The notes under the pieces were generated by a model that searched no databases, was not told where the DNA came from, and saw only the letters and a program-made list of their open reading frames with translations. From NCBI GenBank assembly GCA_033060915.1, contig CM065384.1:32602501-32666500 (forward strand): 64,000 nucleotides of DNA. Direction: 5' to 3'. The position numbers and the translations under genes were made by a program. This DNA is from Euryodendron excelsum (lineage: Eukaryota; Streptophyta; Magnoliopsida; Ericales; Pentaphylacaceae). How positions within the stretch are numbered: position 1 is the first letter of the stretch; the number at the start of each line of letters is the position of its first letter. Positions 1-12,449 of this stretch are shown piece after piece.

Positions 1-1116
1 AGAGGGACAGAAGGTGCAACCGGAGGAATAAGATCAGTAGACGGGGACTCTACAGGATAGACAGTAGCTGGTGGCGCAACATAGGGAACATCATCAGAAG
101 GGACAACAGGAACATCAACAGTTGCAGGAACAGGAGGTGGAACCATAGCAGGAACATTTACATCCTCAGAAAAAAGCTCAATAGAAGGATTAATAAGATA
201 GGGGGGAGCAAAAGAAGAGGACAACTGAAAAGAAGATAAAGAGGAAAACATATTATGTTCCTAAAAAATAATGTGATGAGAGACTCGAAGGCGGCGAGAC
301 AGAGGATCCCAACAACGATAGCCTTTATGCTCAATCCTATACCCCAAGAAGCAATACAGACGAGATCTAGGCTCCAGTTTAGTGCACTCATGTGGCTGTA
401 ACAAGACAAAATAGGCACAAACAAAGATACGAAGGGAATGGTAATCGGGAGGAGTACCATATAGACGCTCGTATAGAGTGAGGTTACCAAGAAGGGTTGA
501 TGGTACTCAGTTAATAGTGTAAGTAGTGGTGAGTGCAACTTCCCCCCAAAACCTCTCAGGACAGTTAGATGAAATAAGGAGGGCACGAGTAGTATCAAGT
601 AAATGACGGTGTTTTCGTTCTGCACGCCCATTCTATTGAGAGGTACCAGGGCAAGAACTGTGAGGAAGAGTGTCTTGGGATAGTAGAAAGGTATGGAAGG
701 AGGTATCCCAGTATTCTTGAGCATTTGTCTGAGCGAAAAACTTTGATATCACGAGAAAATTAGGTTTTGATCATGCGAGCAAAATCATAGTAGGTTTGTT
801 GTAATTAGGATAGATTCTTTAAGAGGTAAAACCAAGTATATCTAGAAAAATCATCCACAAATATAACAAAATACTGAGAACCTCCCATAGTAGAAGTGGG
901 AGAAGGCTCCCAAATATTAGAATGAACTAAATCAAAAGGAGCAGAATAAACAAAAGTACTTTTATTAAAAGATAAAGCGAGTTGTTTGACAAGCTGACAA
1001 GACTGACAGTCAAGGTGTTCATTAGGAACAAGACCTAAGACACCTTTAGACACAAGAAAACGTAACTGACTTAACGACACATAACCTAAACGAGAGTGCC
1101 AAATCCCAAAAGATTG
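1..1116 (-). pseudogene. Copia integrase, decayed, open at window edge
   Basis: 805-1080 encodes the end of the GAG-pre-integrase region and the start of the integrase core (CQSCQLVKQ, then FDLVHSNIWEPSP and FVIFVDDFSRYTW). The first catalytic acid, normally Asp after HS, is Asn here, consistent with a G-to-A transition. From 724 downwards a frame gives NGRAERKHRHLLDTTR and FLGYRIEHKGYRCWDP, the usual core end and GKGY-type C-terminal region. The long open frame at 158-724 is an out-of-frame shadow of this. Past about 200 the sequence is the Pro/Val-rich linker before RT. Confidence 0.8.
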
Positions 1117-2544
1117 TTACGAAGAATATGCAGAAGTGGTGGCTGCAGTGGAGAGAGGAAGATGAAGATGCACAAGCTGGAACAGTCGACCATGTCTACA
1201 GCCTATCCAAAGAGTCTGACTCATTTGCAGATCCTGCACAACACAACCAACAGAGGAGAAAAGAACAGTAAGACCAAGATCACATAGTTGGCCAACAGAA
1301 ATAAGATTAAGTGCAAGTTTACGAATATAGTAAGTATGGGGAAAAGACAGAATAGAAGAGGAGACATGTCCAACATGATCAACAGTCATAGAAGAGCCAT
1401 TAGCAGTATAGATAACAGGAAATGAAGACTTAGAGGATTTAGAAGAGAAGACAGATAAATTAGAAGTCATGTGATTAATACATTCAGAGTCAAAGTACCA
1501 GGAGGATATACCTGAAGGGGTAAACAAGGCAGTAGAGGGATTACCGAAAGCGAACATAATCTGCTGAACGAGGGCAGGAAGCTCGCTGACATCGATCAGC
1601 ATACGAAAGGTAGAAGCAGTAAAGGAAGCCTCAGCAATAGTAGCAGTAGAATGAGGAAAAGAATCTTGGCGAGTAGGATTCTTGGGATAGTCAGATCGAT
1701 AATGGCCAGGACCTTGCTGGCGACAATGCTTGCAAACCTGAACAGGATAGGTAAGCAAGCGATGATCAGTAGCATGACAGAAAGTACATGCATCATGTTG
1801 AGAAACTGAACCAGAGGATTGACCACCAGAGGTTCAAGAACCACCAGAAAAGCCACGAGCTCGGGAACTAGGAGCAGCAAGAGCGGTGTCCACATGAGAA
1901 GTCGGAACAAAGCCAAGGCGGGTCTCTTCAGACAAGAGCTCAGAGATAGCCTGCTCTAGTGTAGGAAGAGGAATACACTGAAGAAGAGAAGCTCGAACCG
2001 GTTCATATACATCAGAGAGGCTCATGAGAAATAGAATCAAATGCTGCTGATCGCGATAGGTGGCAAACAAAGCAGTATCAACAACACTGACCCACTTAGG
2101 CTTGGACGGAGTTAACTGATCCCATATAGAATAAATTCGAGGTAAGAAGGCACTGATAGACTGTATAGGGTTCTATCTTAGTTGACATAGGGAAGTCAGA
2201 AGCTGATACTAATAAGCTAGATCAGCGATAGTATATTTGGTAGCCAGAAAATCCCAAATGGCATGGGTAGCATCAAATTTTCCAAACTGTAGACTAATAG
2301 AGGGAATAGAAGTATTGCGAAACCATGTGATAATCTGATGATTCTCGCTATCCCACTCCTCAAGAAGCTCAGTGTACTGAATAGCTGTTTCAATAGCACT
2401 CTTAACCGCTGACTCAATATCTCCAGTGACACAACGCCAAAGTTTCCTTCTCTTGAGGAAACTAGACATCGCCTGAGACCATGGTATATAATTGGGACCC
2501 TGCAGAGTAATAACAATAAGTCTAGAAACCTCAGATCGATCCAT
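1117..2544 (-). pseudogene. Copia gag and protease, decayed
   Basis: The likely start is the ATG at 2544 (MDRSEVSRLI), followed by a UBN2/gag-like capsid region with an LWRCVTGD motif. The frame continues through 1834-2070 and 1117-1758 after stops and shifts. A zinc knuckle near 1730 reads CKHCRQQGPGHYRSDY, with the last metal-binding Cys replaced by Tyr. The protease site near 1490 reads WYFDSECINHMT, where Copia normally has an Asp-Ser-Gly-Ala core, so the catalytic motif is damaged. A pre-integrase region begins towards 1117. Not functional. Confidence 0.8.
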
Positions 2545-3396
2545 AGTGAACAACCAGAAGCAGAAACAATCCAAACAGTAGAGAAGAGTGTCGAAAGTAG
2601 CAGCTATAGTAGTAACGGAGCAGAAATAGCCAAAACTAAGTGTAGAAATAGATTCAGAAGGTCCAAATTAATCAAAGACCGCTATAAACCAGACCAAAAT
2701 AGACAAAGAGTGTAGTGAACCGGCCAAAAAAGTGACCAATATGACCAAAACAAAAAATTCAGTACAGAATTTGGAAAAACCGAGGTCAAAAACAGATCCA
2801 AAAGGCCCAAATTAGCTAGGAACCAGTTGAACCTAGACCAAAAGTGGCTAAAAAATAGATAAACCGTGCAAAATAACCCAAAAGACAGACTTGAACCAGT
2901 TCAAATGAGCTCGGGTGAACCAAAAGCTGACGCAGCAGCTGACGTGGCAGAAACGGGTCCTAGTGGTGACATGACAGATGACGTGGCGGCTGACGTGGCA
3001 GATGTGGGTCTCCGGGGTTGACGTGGCGGTTGACGTCAGTAAGATGACGCAGCAAAGGACGTCATAGTGTGTGAGTGGTTGTGCGCGTGTGGAGGCACAT
3101 GAGGCATTGACAGACGCGCCTTGGGTGCGTGTGAGTGCATGGAAGTCTTCTGAGAGTGGATCTTACGTGCCACCCTTTGACCGGCGCGTGGGGGCGATTG
3201 CCAAGGCTTTTGGGTTCGATTTTTGTGAATCTGGAAAGAGAATTCTGAGAGGAATCGGGTGGTGGTTTTAAAATCTAATTTTAAGAACTTTTAGTATTCT
3301 GCAGTAGCAGAAAACAGATCGAAATTGGACAGAAAGTAGATAGAAATCAGTGAAATAGACGTAGGAAAAGGAGAAACTTAGAGACAATCAACCATG
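2545..3396 (-). promoter_or_regulatory. Copia leader with a cluster of ACGT-core (bZIP-type) motifs
   Basis: This is the untranslated leader between primer site and gag. Between 2940 and 3039 the plus strand carries TGACGTGGC four times (2940, 2979, 2991, 3019) and the palindrome TGACGTCA once (3031), with near-matches to about 3066. TGACGTGG/TGACGTCA are known binding cores of plant bZIP factors. Whether they act here is inference. The local GC content is well above the surroundings. Confidence 0.45.
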
Positions 3397-3408
3397 GCTC
3401 TGATACCA
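3397..3408 (-). other. Primer-binding site, initiator tRNA-Met type
   Basis: The minus strand reads TGGTATCAGAGCC directly next to the LTR. This is the standard plant Copia primer site complementary to initiator methionine tRNA. Confidence 0.85.
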
Positions 3409-3628
3409 TGTTAGAATGATGAAGATATATATATATATATATATAGATATACTGTTGAAAGTGAAAAAAGAGAGAAAGAGAGAGAAAGTGAAAGAGAAAA
3501 GGTTAACTTGTATAAATGAAGGCTGTAACTTTATAATGAATAGAAACAACATTATATATAGGTTAACCCTAGAAAGAGAGAAAAAGACTAAACTACCCCT
3601 AAGACATATACACATACATACATCAACA
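3409..3628 (-). repeat. 5' LTR of the minus-strand Copia element (220 bp)
   Basis: On the plus strand the segment starts TGTTAGAATG and ends CATCAACA, giving matched TGTT/AACA termini. The primer site abuts its lower end. It holds an (AT)n run at 3425-3445 and a purine-rich GAAAG stretch. The second LTR is outside the window, so the upper boundary rests on terminal symmetry alone. Confidence 0.7.
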
Positions 3629-4380
3629 CCCTTATTAGTATTTCATTGATGATTAATATTTCACTAGGTAGTGAAGAGAGAAGTTGACCCATATCGTACA
3701 CCTGATCCATATAAGGAAATAGCTGTGCTGATTGCCACGTTGGTGGTCGAACAGTGATGGTAATAGGCAATCGTGTTAATTAGTTACAATGGCAGTGAAT
3801 TTTTTGTCTGTATGACTCTTGGAGGTTGCTGCGCTAGTTCTTGAATTATCCAAGTGGAAAAATAGTGCTAGGTGACAGCAAAATTTATATATAATAAAAT
3901 ATTATACATAAATACATCATATAAAAATGTCACACAAATGGTGGTGGTGTCGTGGCCTATGATTCATGGCTCTATAGTTCCGCCGCTTGGCATTGGCATG
4001 GTTGACTGGAAAGCCCAAAACATGCCAAGCCTAGCCCTTTACATAAGATTAATCCCAGGTCTCGAAGCCAATTGCAATGCTACTGAACTCATTACAGATA
4101 CTCTGAAAAAAATCATTATATGGTGTTGCAATATATATATATATATATATTAATGGACGTTATACTCTAGCTACTATTGGACAACTGCCTATCAGGCATT
4201 CACCAGGAGATAACCAACCCCCCACCTTCAGCAATTCCTTACCTAATTTTATGGATAAAAAATTTTCATTGCTTTTGGTTGATGTTTTATTAATCCTCAT
4301 GACAATGTTTAAAAAGCAGTCAAACGCAAGAAACAAAAGGGCATGTTTGGTATAGTTTTTCACGTATCACTGTTCTTTTA
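3629..4380. other. Unassigned segment, possible gene relic
   Basis: No gene could be assigned. 3940-4110 has coding-like base composition on both strands, and on the minus strand a pyrimidine tract ending in CAG (around 4110) precedes it like an acceptor site. The frames contain stops and match nothing I recognise. An (AT)n run sits at 4130-4152. Confidence 0.25.
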
Positions 4381-5700
4381 CCTTCTTCTTTTTTTGGACA
4401 TTACCAAAATTATGAAGCAAGTTGATTAGAAAAAGGAAAAACCTTAGGGTTTTCAAAGAAATTTCAAAGAGTAACATTATAAGAATTTTAAAGAGTCATG
4501 TTCTAAGAATGATCCTAATCTTCTCATGACTGGGGTTTTCAAGAAAGAGTGAAATAGCAAATGCAACCTTAGTTCATATTAGGATTTCATATCCTAACTC
4601 TTTTCAAAAGCATTTTCTAAAAATGATTTTCAAAGTTCACATTTTTAGAGTAATCTTTTTTGAATAGAAACCCAAACCAACACACACACTCACACACACA
4701 GCTTTTTAGAGTAATCTTAATCTCTCCATTATTAGGATTTCTCAAGAACAAGTGACATAATGATAGTGACCTTCATGGTCCAAACTAACTAGGGTTTCCT
4801 AATCCTAATGATTTCGAAAACTCCAAGAAAGTTTGTAACCTTTTTCATGAATACTATTCAAAGACCATAATCCTCAGAAGGTTTACTTCACTAAATTACT
4901 AATCTCTTAATGGTAATGAGACATTTAACATACCTTTTCATCATGTACAGAAAAAGGGTTTCAAAATTTCTCAAAGACCCGCTCACAAGAATCCTTACCC
5001 TATTTCAATTTCAAGTTTTACTAAGATTTCAAAATGGACCCAAAACTTTATTGAGTTCACTTTCAAAAACACTTTTAAAATAATCAAAACTCTCAAGTTT
5101 ATTCCAAAAATGCTCCAAAACTCTTTTGAATTAATTTCAAAACTCACTTGTGTTGATTTCAAAACATTTCAAACTTTCTTGAGTTGTTTCAAAAACATTT
5201 CAAAATTCTCTTGGGTTGCTCTCAAAATATTCAAAACCTCTCTTGAGTTCTTTTCAAAACATTCAAAACCCTATTGACTTACTTTAAAAAAACATTCAAA
5301 ATTCTCTTGAGTCGATTTCAAAAATACTTGCCAAATTCTCTTGAATTCATTTTTAAAACCTTTCAAGAACTCTCTTGAGGTCACTTTAAAACCACTTTAA
5401 AAACTCTAATGAGTTGTTTTCACATTTTTTCATTCATGCTCTTATATGAATTACGAATGACGTAATTCTTGTTAAGTGAGATACGTAGGTAACCTATTTA
5501 AACTTAGGTTTGGTCACCCTATTTTTCAAATGAATGTTTTCTTCTCAGAGTTTCCTTTATTCAAGACCGTATTATCCCTTTTCAACAATTCATTGAAAAC
5601 CTCTGTTTTTAAAACTTATTTTCAAAATATTTCTAAAACATGCATTATACATCATTCATATTAAAAAAAATAATGACAAAACCTCCTTTTTCAAAACACA
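4381..5700. repeat. Degenerate repeat field, possible Tat/Ogre LTR remnant
   Basis: From about 5000 to 5450 a unit of roughly 40-50 bp built on 'CTCTTGAGTT..TTTCAAAAC' recurs many times with substitutions. A GATACGTAGG motif at about 5481 also occurs in the Tat-type LTRs and 3' arrays elsewhere in this window. No coding sequence was seen. Assignment to an Ogre-type LTR is inference from composition and that motif; orientation is unclear. Confidence 0.35.
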
Positions 5701-5757
5701 TAAGTGGATATAGTAGATATTGGTAACTGGAAATTCATGAGTAGATTAAGAGTGAAT

Positions 5758-6530
5758 TAGGGCGGAACTAGTATTTTATTTTGAGGGTGTCAACTTGCAA
5801 CAAAATTTTTTGCATGTCGATAGAATTATTATACAAGAATTATATTCTAAGTTTGTTTGCACATATTTTTAAATACAAATAGGAGATAATGATATTCATA
5901 TGTCAAATAATTAGCTGCAATTTTAGCTTAGCAAAATATGACTAAAGAAGACAATATCTTTTATAATTACTCAAAATGTATACAACAAAAATCACCTTAA
6001 TTAGGGTTGAACCATCTACAACTGGCTTATACAAAAGTCTTAATACTATAAAACTAACTATCAATTTGATTAGAAGCATATATACAAGTTTTTCAAATGA
6101 CAAGTAAATATACAAGTTGTCCAAATGACAAAAAAATACAAGTTAATTATTTATTAGTACATCAGCCATTTATTAAAATAAAATTCAACGTTTTTTCAAT
6201 AGTCTTTTTATGAGTATTTGATGGTAAGTCCCATTTGTTGGATGGTGCACATTAAAAACTCAACTATTGTTAATTAAGAAACTCTTCGAATATTGATTTC
6301 ATTGGGTTAGGAACTTAGAATGCACATGAAAAAAAATGGATAGGACCCATAGTCCACTATACATATTTGTTTTACATTTTATTCGATTAAAGCTTTAGTT
6401 ATAAATTGTGGGGGTGCCAATAGGATTAATTTTTACAAAAACCTTACACATTTACACTACATATAGAAAGATTGTTCAAAAATCAGGCGGTGCCCTAGCA
6501 CCCTCGACCCTGTGTGTAGTTTCGCCGCTG
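5758..6530. mobile_element. Non-autonomous hAT-type DNA element
   Basis: The left end TAGGGCGGAACTA and the reverse complement of the right end, CAGCGGCGAAACTA, are imperfect terminal inverted repeats close to the common plant hAT terminus CAGNGGCGGA. The right subterminal text (GGTGCCCTAGCACCCTCGAC) is also typical. Flanking 8-mers GAGTGAAT and GGGTAATG match only partly, so the duplication has decayed or the boundary is off by a base or two. There is no transposase inside. Confidence 0.55.
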
Positions 6531-8197
6531 GGGTAATGGACATATAAGTATCAAAAAGGTAGGATATGATGATGATCTTAGGACTTTTTCCCTACACGTA
6601 ACCAACTCCTGGACCATAGATCTAGTGTGAAGACCAATATGGAGTCACATGCCAAAATGGCATTAAAATATTTTCAAAAGATTGCTAAAAATTCTAGCAT
6701 ATCTTATTATATATGCAAATGTAGTTCAAGCTCTCACAAGCCTCCAAAAATTCAATCCTAATATCTCAATAAACCTAAAATACAAAGAGCCTCGTGGCAA
6801 CTCTTCTCCTCTCGTACTTCTACCAACTCCTCTCCCTCTTCCTTTCCCTCTCCTAAAAAAAAGTCATTTTAAAAAATAATTAATCATTGATTGGTTAGGT
6901 AATTAAGATTCTACCAAAATTCACTCCTAAAATCTCTCCCAAAATTCAAAGAAACATAATCTACCTTATGAGAAATCAATATCCCACCAAAATCTCTCCC
7001 CTAAAATCTCTCCCATTGTTTAAAAAAATTCATATTCCTAAAATCTCTCTCTCACTGCTTCCCATCCTTTTCTTTTTAAATTAACACCAACAAGTTCTCA
7101 AATCCTACAATCCGAGAAGCTTTGTTAAAAAATTAACCATTGATTGGCACGGTCACCATTTTTTAGGGTAAGCTTTGTTTTGGTTTTTTTAATAAGAATG
7201 TTATAGAAGTAGGGCTTTTGTGATTTGAGGTATTTCGTATTTTTTTCCCATTTCATTCTTAATATTGTAGACTTGTGTGTTTTATATAATTATACTTATC
7301 TTTCTCTCACTATTACTTTTCAGATTCACAACAAGGTGATAATTTTTTTCAATTTTCCTAATTTTTGTTTTTTGACTCATATATGACTGTTTTCTTATTT
7401 ATAATTTTTTGTTTATTCTCTGAATTCTGTATGATTTTGTCCAGTTACTTTTCATTCTTAATTCTGTTTTCTTATTTATAACAGAGTCTTTGAATTACCA
7501 TCGAAACCTATAGATTGAACCATTGCCACTGCACTCCCTTATGGTCATTGCCGTTGCGTATCTTCCTCCATCACTACCACACGAGATATCATCTCACTCC
7601 ATCACCATCGTCAGTGCATCACCTGCTGTCGAAATAAAGCCTTAATGCTTCTTCATCGAAGTTGATATCCTATCATGGCTAATCCAATGTTGTATTGCGC
7701 AAGACCAATATGTAAAATCTATTGGTAGCCATAAGAACAAACCATGGCACACTTCCAAGGAGTAGAATGCAAGGCTTTTGAGAGAAGAGTTATTATATAT
7801 TTTTGTATTATGCAAGATACGATGACTAGCCTGAGCCTGGTCATATGTGCACATGTAAAACAATTTGCCTTTAGATTGAAAAATTGAAAGAATTGAGATT
7901 TTATTTTCATCTTCCTATTATATTAATAAAATGTCCTAAAAAATTGTCGATTAGTCCTAAATTACATTTCCATCAAATTCCACTCCTAAAATCTCTCTAA
8001 TTCAAAATATCACTTTTATGCTTTTTAGCCTACGTTACTTTGCTTCAAAAGCCAACTCCTAAAATTACTCTTAGATACCTGAAATCTCTCTAATTCCAAT
8101 TATCCATTTTATCCTTTTTTTTATTTTAAATTTTCACTTAATCTCATTATTCTTCCATTGATTGGTTATTCTAAAATATATTTAATTAACTAAAAAG
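6531..8197. other. AT-rich intergenic DNA, no gene seen
   Basis: It contains recurrent short phrases, 'CTCCTAAAATCTCTC' (about 6930-7040 and 7980-8100) and 'CATTGATTGG' (about 6886, 7138, 8156), suggesting fragments of one degenerate repeat. No supported reading frame or RNA gene was seen. Confidence 0.5.
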
Positions 8198-9179
8198 TGT
8201 TGGTGCAGAAATCTGTAAAAGAAAGAAGAAGATGAATAATCGCATTCAAGGCACGATTAATATCGCTTTCCTTAAGACGATATTCGACCCCACTAATTCT
8301 CAGAATCTAGTGTTCACCGAGTTAATAACGAATCGTCTCTAGGATACAATAGAGTCTAGAAAATCTGTAATTCTGACTACGTGTTACACACACGAAATCA
8401 GACCTGAATACCTTCTGATTATCAAGTTTGCCAAGAATCTGAATGCCTATTTTTGCAGAAACAAACTTCAGAGATGATGAACGATAAAAACTAGAAAGAA
8501 TAAAGAACTATAATGCCTTTTAATATAGAAAGAAGTTGCAGAAAAAAATATGTATCTTGTCTGCCAATCTGCCATGTTTTTATAGACATTTTGGTGTTCT
8601 TTTAGACTAGACATGACTGTTAGAATTCAAACAATAACTGATTTCTAACAGTCACTTGCAGGTTTAAATACAGCCGTCGAATCGCCCCTTTCTAATCTAA
8701 TGGTGTAAATCGCATCTATTCATTATTTGATCAGATCATTCATCACACCTTTATGATTAGTTGTGATTCTCACCATACGATCTTTTTTGCTTATGTATGA
8801 GTCATCTGATCGTTGATTATCATGATTGACAAAAATCAATGGTCTTGATCACACGGCACAAACGCATGTGCCACGTGTCCAAGTGTTAAGTGCACCACTA
8901 AAGCGCCATATTGCGCCACCCAACTTGCAAGCGAGACATGTGCGTGGCACACATGTGACTTGGCACACATGCTCACACTTGAGTGCTACACCCAATCACT
9001 GCTCTAAAACAATTTATAGAAAGTTGTTGGCATTTATAAATGGCTTACAAAACTTCTCACTTTCCAATGTGGGATTCATTTAATAAGGTAATAAAGACTT
9101 TCTTCAAAGCTATTCAAAACCATTTTGAAAAACCCCAAAAATACTACATATATTATCTGTTTTGAAAATATTTTCAACA
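8198..9179 (-). repeat. 3' LTR of the deleted Copia element (982 bp)
   Basis: The plus-strand start TGTTGGTGCAG and end TTTTCAACA give TGTTG/CAACA termini. Directly above it the minus strand reads AATAGTGGGCGAT, a typical Copia polypurine tract before TGTTG. The part from about 8876 upward reappears at 12450-12744. Confidence 0.75.
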
Positions 9180-9491
9180 ATCGCCCACTATTTTTAAAAT
9201 AATTTGAAAAACATATCTTGGCCAGTTAAGGAAAACTAATGTATAAATGAAGGTGTCTTATGGACTTGAACCGTCATTTAGTGATAACACATCAAGGTTA
9301 ACAAGGATAGCATAGTAGGCAAACTTTGAACTAACAATCCTATATAGCTAACCGGACATGTCTCATACATCAGTATTCTCTTCTTTAGGTAAATTCTTAA
9401 AAGCCGACACATGAATTGGCCTTGTGTCTATATCCTGTTTCATGAGTACTCTAGAGAATGCCCCAGTCATCATAGAAGGCGGCACCATTGA

Positions 9492-11139
9492 CTCGCTCCG
9501 AAAACTACAAAATGGAGTTAGTTACCCCGCAGAAGTATGGGGGTCGTGATGAAGTATAAACCGATAATTCGGTATCGTTCTCTCCTAAGGGACCTAGCCA
9601 AACATAGACTCTAAGACTCAACTCACACTAGCCTAACCTAAGATTGAATTGCAATAAAAAGGGAATTTGGATCTAAAATAAAAAGACCAAAAATGTTTTG
9701 GGTTTTTTATATGGTTTTGAATTACTAACCTAATGCAATGGAAATTAAAGCAATTAACACTAGACAATTAAAGTAAAGCAAAATGAAAATAGAATTAAAG
9801 CAATTAAAAGGGAATTGAGCTCAAATGATCCAATCACTCAATTTCATCCAAGGTTTCCAATGGGGTTTATAACTCAAATCAAACATACATTTAAGTGTGT
9901 TTAATTTGGAAGATTTAACTATGAAAACCGATAATTTTCAAGCAATTGAAATTAGATACATGTTCAATGGGGAATCAAAGGTTAATACCATTGATTCAAC
10001 TTAGTCAATACCAAATTTGTGGTTTGTGCATTGATTAGTCAAACATAGTCAATAATTTAGGTTTTCTAAGGCATCTTCAATCAATTGTTGGGAATGAATT
10101 TCTAGCAATTGTGGAGTATTTTTCTAGTCAAGAGTCCTAAATTAATACCATTGATTTGGGTGATGAAAATCTCCAAATTTAGTCAATAATCTAAGTTTTC
10201 TAAAATTCCACACTTAATTACTAGAAATTCGAATTGTAAGAAAATATGACAATTAATCTATGAGATACCTCCAATTGAATTCCTTGGATTATTTGGGTGA
10301 TTTTCATATTTAAACCCAATGTAAATTCTAGCTACTTGAATACATCATAAAAAACATGTAAGAATGTAAAGAAAGCATGTAGAGACTTAAATCTAAAATT
10401 TACTTGAATATTAAAGATGTTTGGTTACAAAGAAAGTGTAAAAAAGTAAAAGAAAATACAATACAATGGAAGAAAACTACAAGTTTTACACCTATACTAC
10501 AATTACAAAGCTAAATCTAAGCTAAAAATGAAGAAAAATAGAAAAAACCAACCTTGGAGGAGCTCTCCCGTAGCCTCCTTGCTCAAACTAACTCTAACTA
10601 CTCAAAAACAATACAAAAAACCCTAAAAATGCAGCTTCGAACACAAAAAATGCATTTTGAATGAACAGTAACCGTCCGAATACCGTTCGGACGGTGTGTC
10701 TAATGGCCGTTTGAAGTGCGTCCGGACTGTGAATAGTAACCGTTCGGACGGTACTATTCATCACTATTCGACCTCAAAAACTTCGAAACTTCATTTGACC
10801 ATGCTAGAGTTCGATTCAGCCAATGCACATTAGAAGAAAAGTTGTAGAGCTTGAAGTTTTCTTTCCAATGACATAAAAATAAGCTCAATCAGATATTGGA
10901 GTAAAAAGTTATGGCCAGAATACCGAGACAGGTCTGAATTTTCATGAACAAATTATTCGTCTTAAACCTGCTTTGATTATTTTTGCTTTCTTTTTGCCTT
11001 TATTAGCTTATATAACCTACAAAACACGTACGAAACATACTCAAACAAATATTTAACTAAAATAAGATAATTAATTACAATATAAGTCTAACAATGTGTG
11101 AATTAAGGGCTTTTGATTACACTTTTAGGGTGTAATCAA
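9492..11139. mobile_element. Unclassified non-coding insertion in the Copia 3' region
   Basis: Copia 3' sequence stops near 9491 and resumes at about 11140, judged by comparison with the related region at 32165-32660. Possible flanking duplicates are GCACC and CCACC. The insert has no coding frame. It holds a GC-rich block with two copies of ACCGTTCGGACGGT (about 10686 and 10739) and ends in a strong hairpin, GATTACAC/GTGTAATC (about 11115-11137). I could not identify terminal repeats of a known class. Confidence 0.4.
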
Positions 11140-11396
11140 CCACCTTCGACACTCATATAGACAGACTTATCTGAAGTGTTCCAGTAACTTAAACACTTAA
11201 ATACAATATGTTATAAGTCTATTAAGAACTTGTTGCTCAACCTTTCCCATTGACATTATTGGTACCAAGCACCTTTTTTCTTAGGATGAAAAATATGTAT
11301 AGTGCTTGCAGTCACTACATCTGATGTACTTTGACTCATTGAACTCAAGATTTGATGTTTCAAGCATTGAGTTGAATTTCCACCAGTGATGACTAA

Positions 11397-12448
11397 TCAT
11401 ATGGGCCAAAAACCCATCCCTATTGATGTTTTCTTCACTAAGTCCCTTGCAAGTCCTTTAGTAAGTAGATCTGCCAAGTTTTGGCATGATCTCACAAAAT
11501 CTATGGTGATAACTCCATCAGTGAGCATTTGTCTCACGCTGCTATGTCCCAAGCCAATGTGCCTAGATTTGCTATTATAAATGTGGCTATATGCTCGTGG
11601 CAGTGTAGCCTTACTATCACAATGCAAAGATATAAGTGACAATGGTTTAGACCAAAGAGGAATTTCTAACAATAAATTCCTAAGCTACTCAGCCTCTTTG
11701 TTACAAGAAGCCAAAACTACAAACTTTGCAGCCATGGTAGAATCTGTAATCAAAGTTTGTTTCTTAGAACCCCAAGAGATAGCTCTTCCACCAAGGAGAA
11801 ATATCCACCCACTAGTTGATGTATGATCATCTCGGTCAGATATCCAACTAGCATCACTGTATCCTTCCAAAACGTAGGATACCCACTATAACACAAACCA
11901 TAATCCATAGTTCCTTTTAGATATTTTAAAACTCTTATTACAACATTCTAATAACTAGTGCTAGGATTACTAGTAAATCTACTAAGTTTACTAATTGCAT
12001 AAGCAATATTAGGCCGCGTGCATGTCATAGCATACATCAAACAATCAATTACCCTAGCATACTTCAATTAATCAATAGCTCTACCACTATTAGGATACAA
12101 TTTCATATTTGAATCAAACGATGTACTCACAGGTTTGCAATCAAATAAATCAAATCTCCTGAGTATTTTTTTTTGTATAATGTGATTGAGAAAGGACAAT
12201 CTCATTAGTATTCCTTGTAATTTGGATACCCAAAATGACATCAGCAATCCCCATGTCTTTCATTTCAAAATAGATGACAAAAATTTCTTAACTTTCACAA
12301 TGCTATCATAATCAGTACTAAAAATCAACATGTTATCTACATATAAACAGATAATCACACATTTATCATTATTCAACTTACTATAAACACACTAATCAGA
12401 TTCATGTATTTTAAAGCCGTTAGTAACCATAACTTGATCAAATTTAAA
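11397..12448 (-). pseudogene. Copia RT (C-terminal part) and RNase H, decayed
   Basis: Starting at 12448 on the minus strand, the frame encodes the last part of RT. This includes ICLYVDNMLIF at about 12330, where the usual second Asp of YVDD is Asn, then ARVIDCLMYAMTCTRPNIAYA. RNase H follows with [27 protein letters not shown] (11685-11870), then HCDSKATLPRA and the C-terminal tail NLADLLTKGLARDLV to 11397. Several frameshifts and stops are present. The 5' portion of pol is absent. Confidence 0.8.
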
Positions 12449-12449
12449 G

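Larger units (their letters stand above)
1..3628 (-). mobile_element. Ty1/Copia LTR retrotransposon, 5' part, cut by window start
   Basis: Read on the minus strand this is LTR (3409-3628), primer-binding site, about 850-bp leader, gag, protease and integrase, running off the window at position 1. Reverse transcriptase, RNase H and the 3' LTR would lie to the left. The order protease-integrase before RT is diagnostic of Copia. The frame is broken by several stops and shifts, so this is a dead copy. The target duplication cannot be tested because the other end is missing. Confidence 0.9.

Noticed and set aside
158..724. Long open frame on the minus strand, hydrophobic, membrane-protein-like
   Set aside because: It is out of frame with Copia integrase motifs (NGRAERKHRH, FLGYRIEHKGY) on the same strand; hydrophobicity is a frame artefact.
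3872..4153. Plus-strand frame of 93 codons with coding-like centre
   Set aside because: It ends in translated (AT)n, has no recognised motif, and the opposite strand looks equally coding-like. Kept only as an unassigned segment.
8826..9083. Plus-strand frame of 85 codons with His/Cys-rich text
   Set aside because: It lies within the Copia 3' LTR, and the corresponding 12450-12744 copy does not keep the frame.
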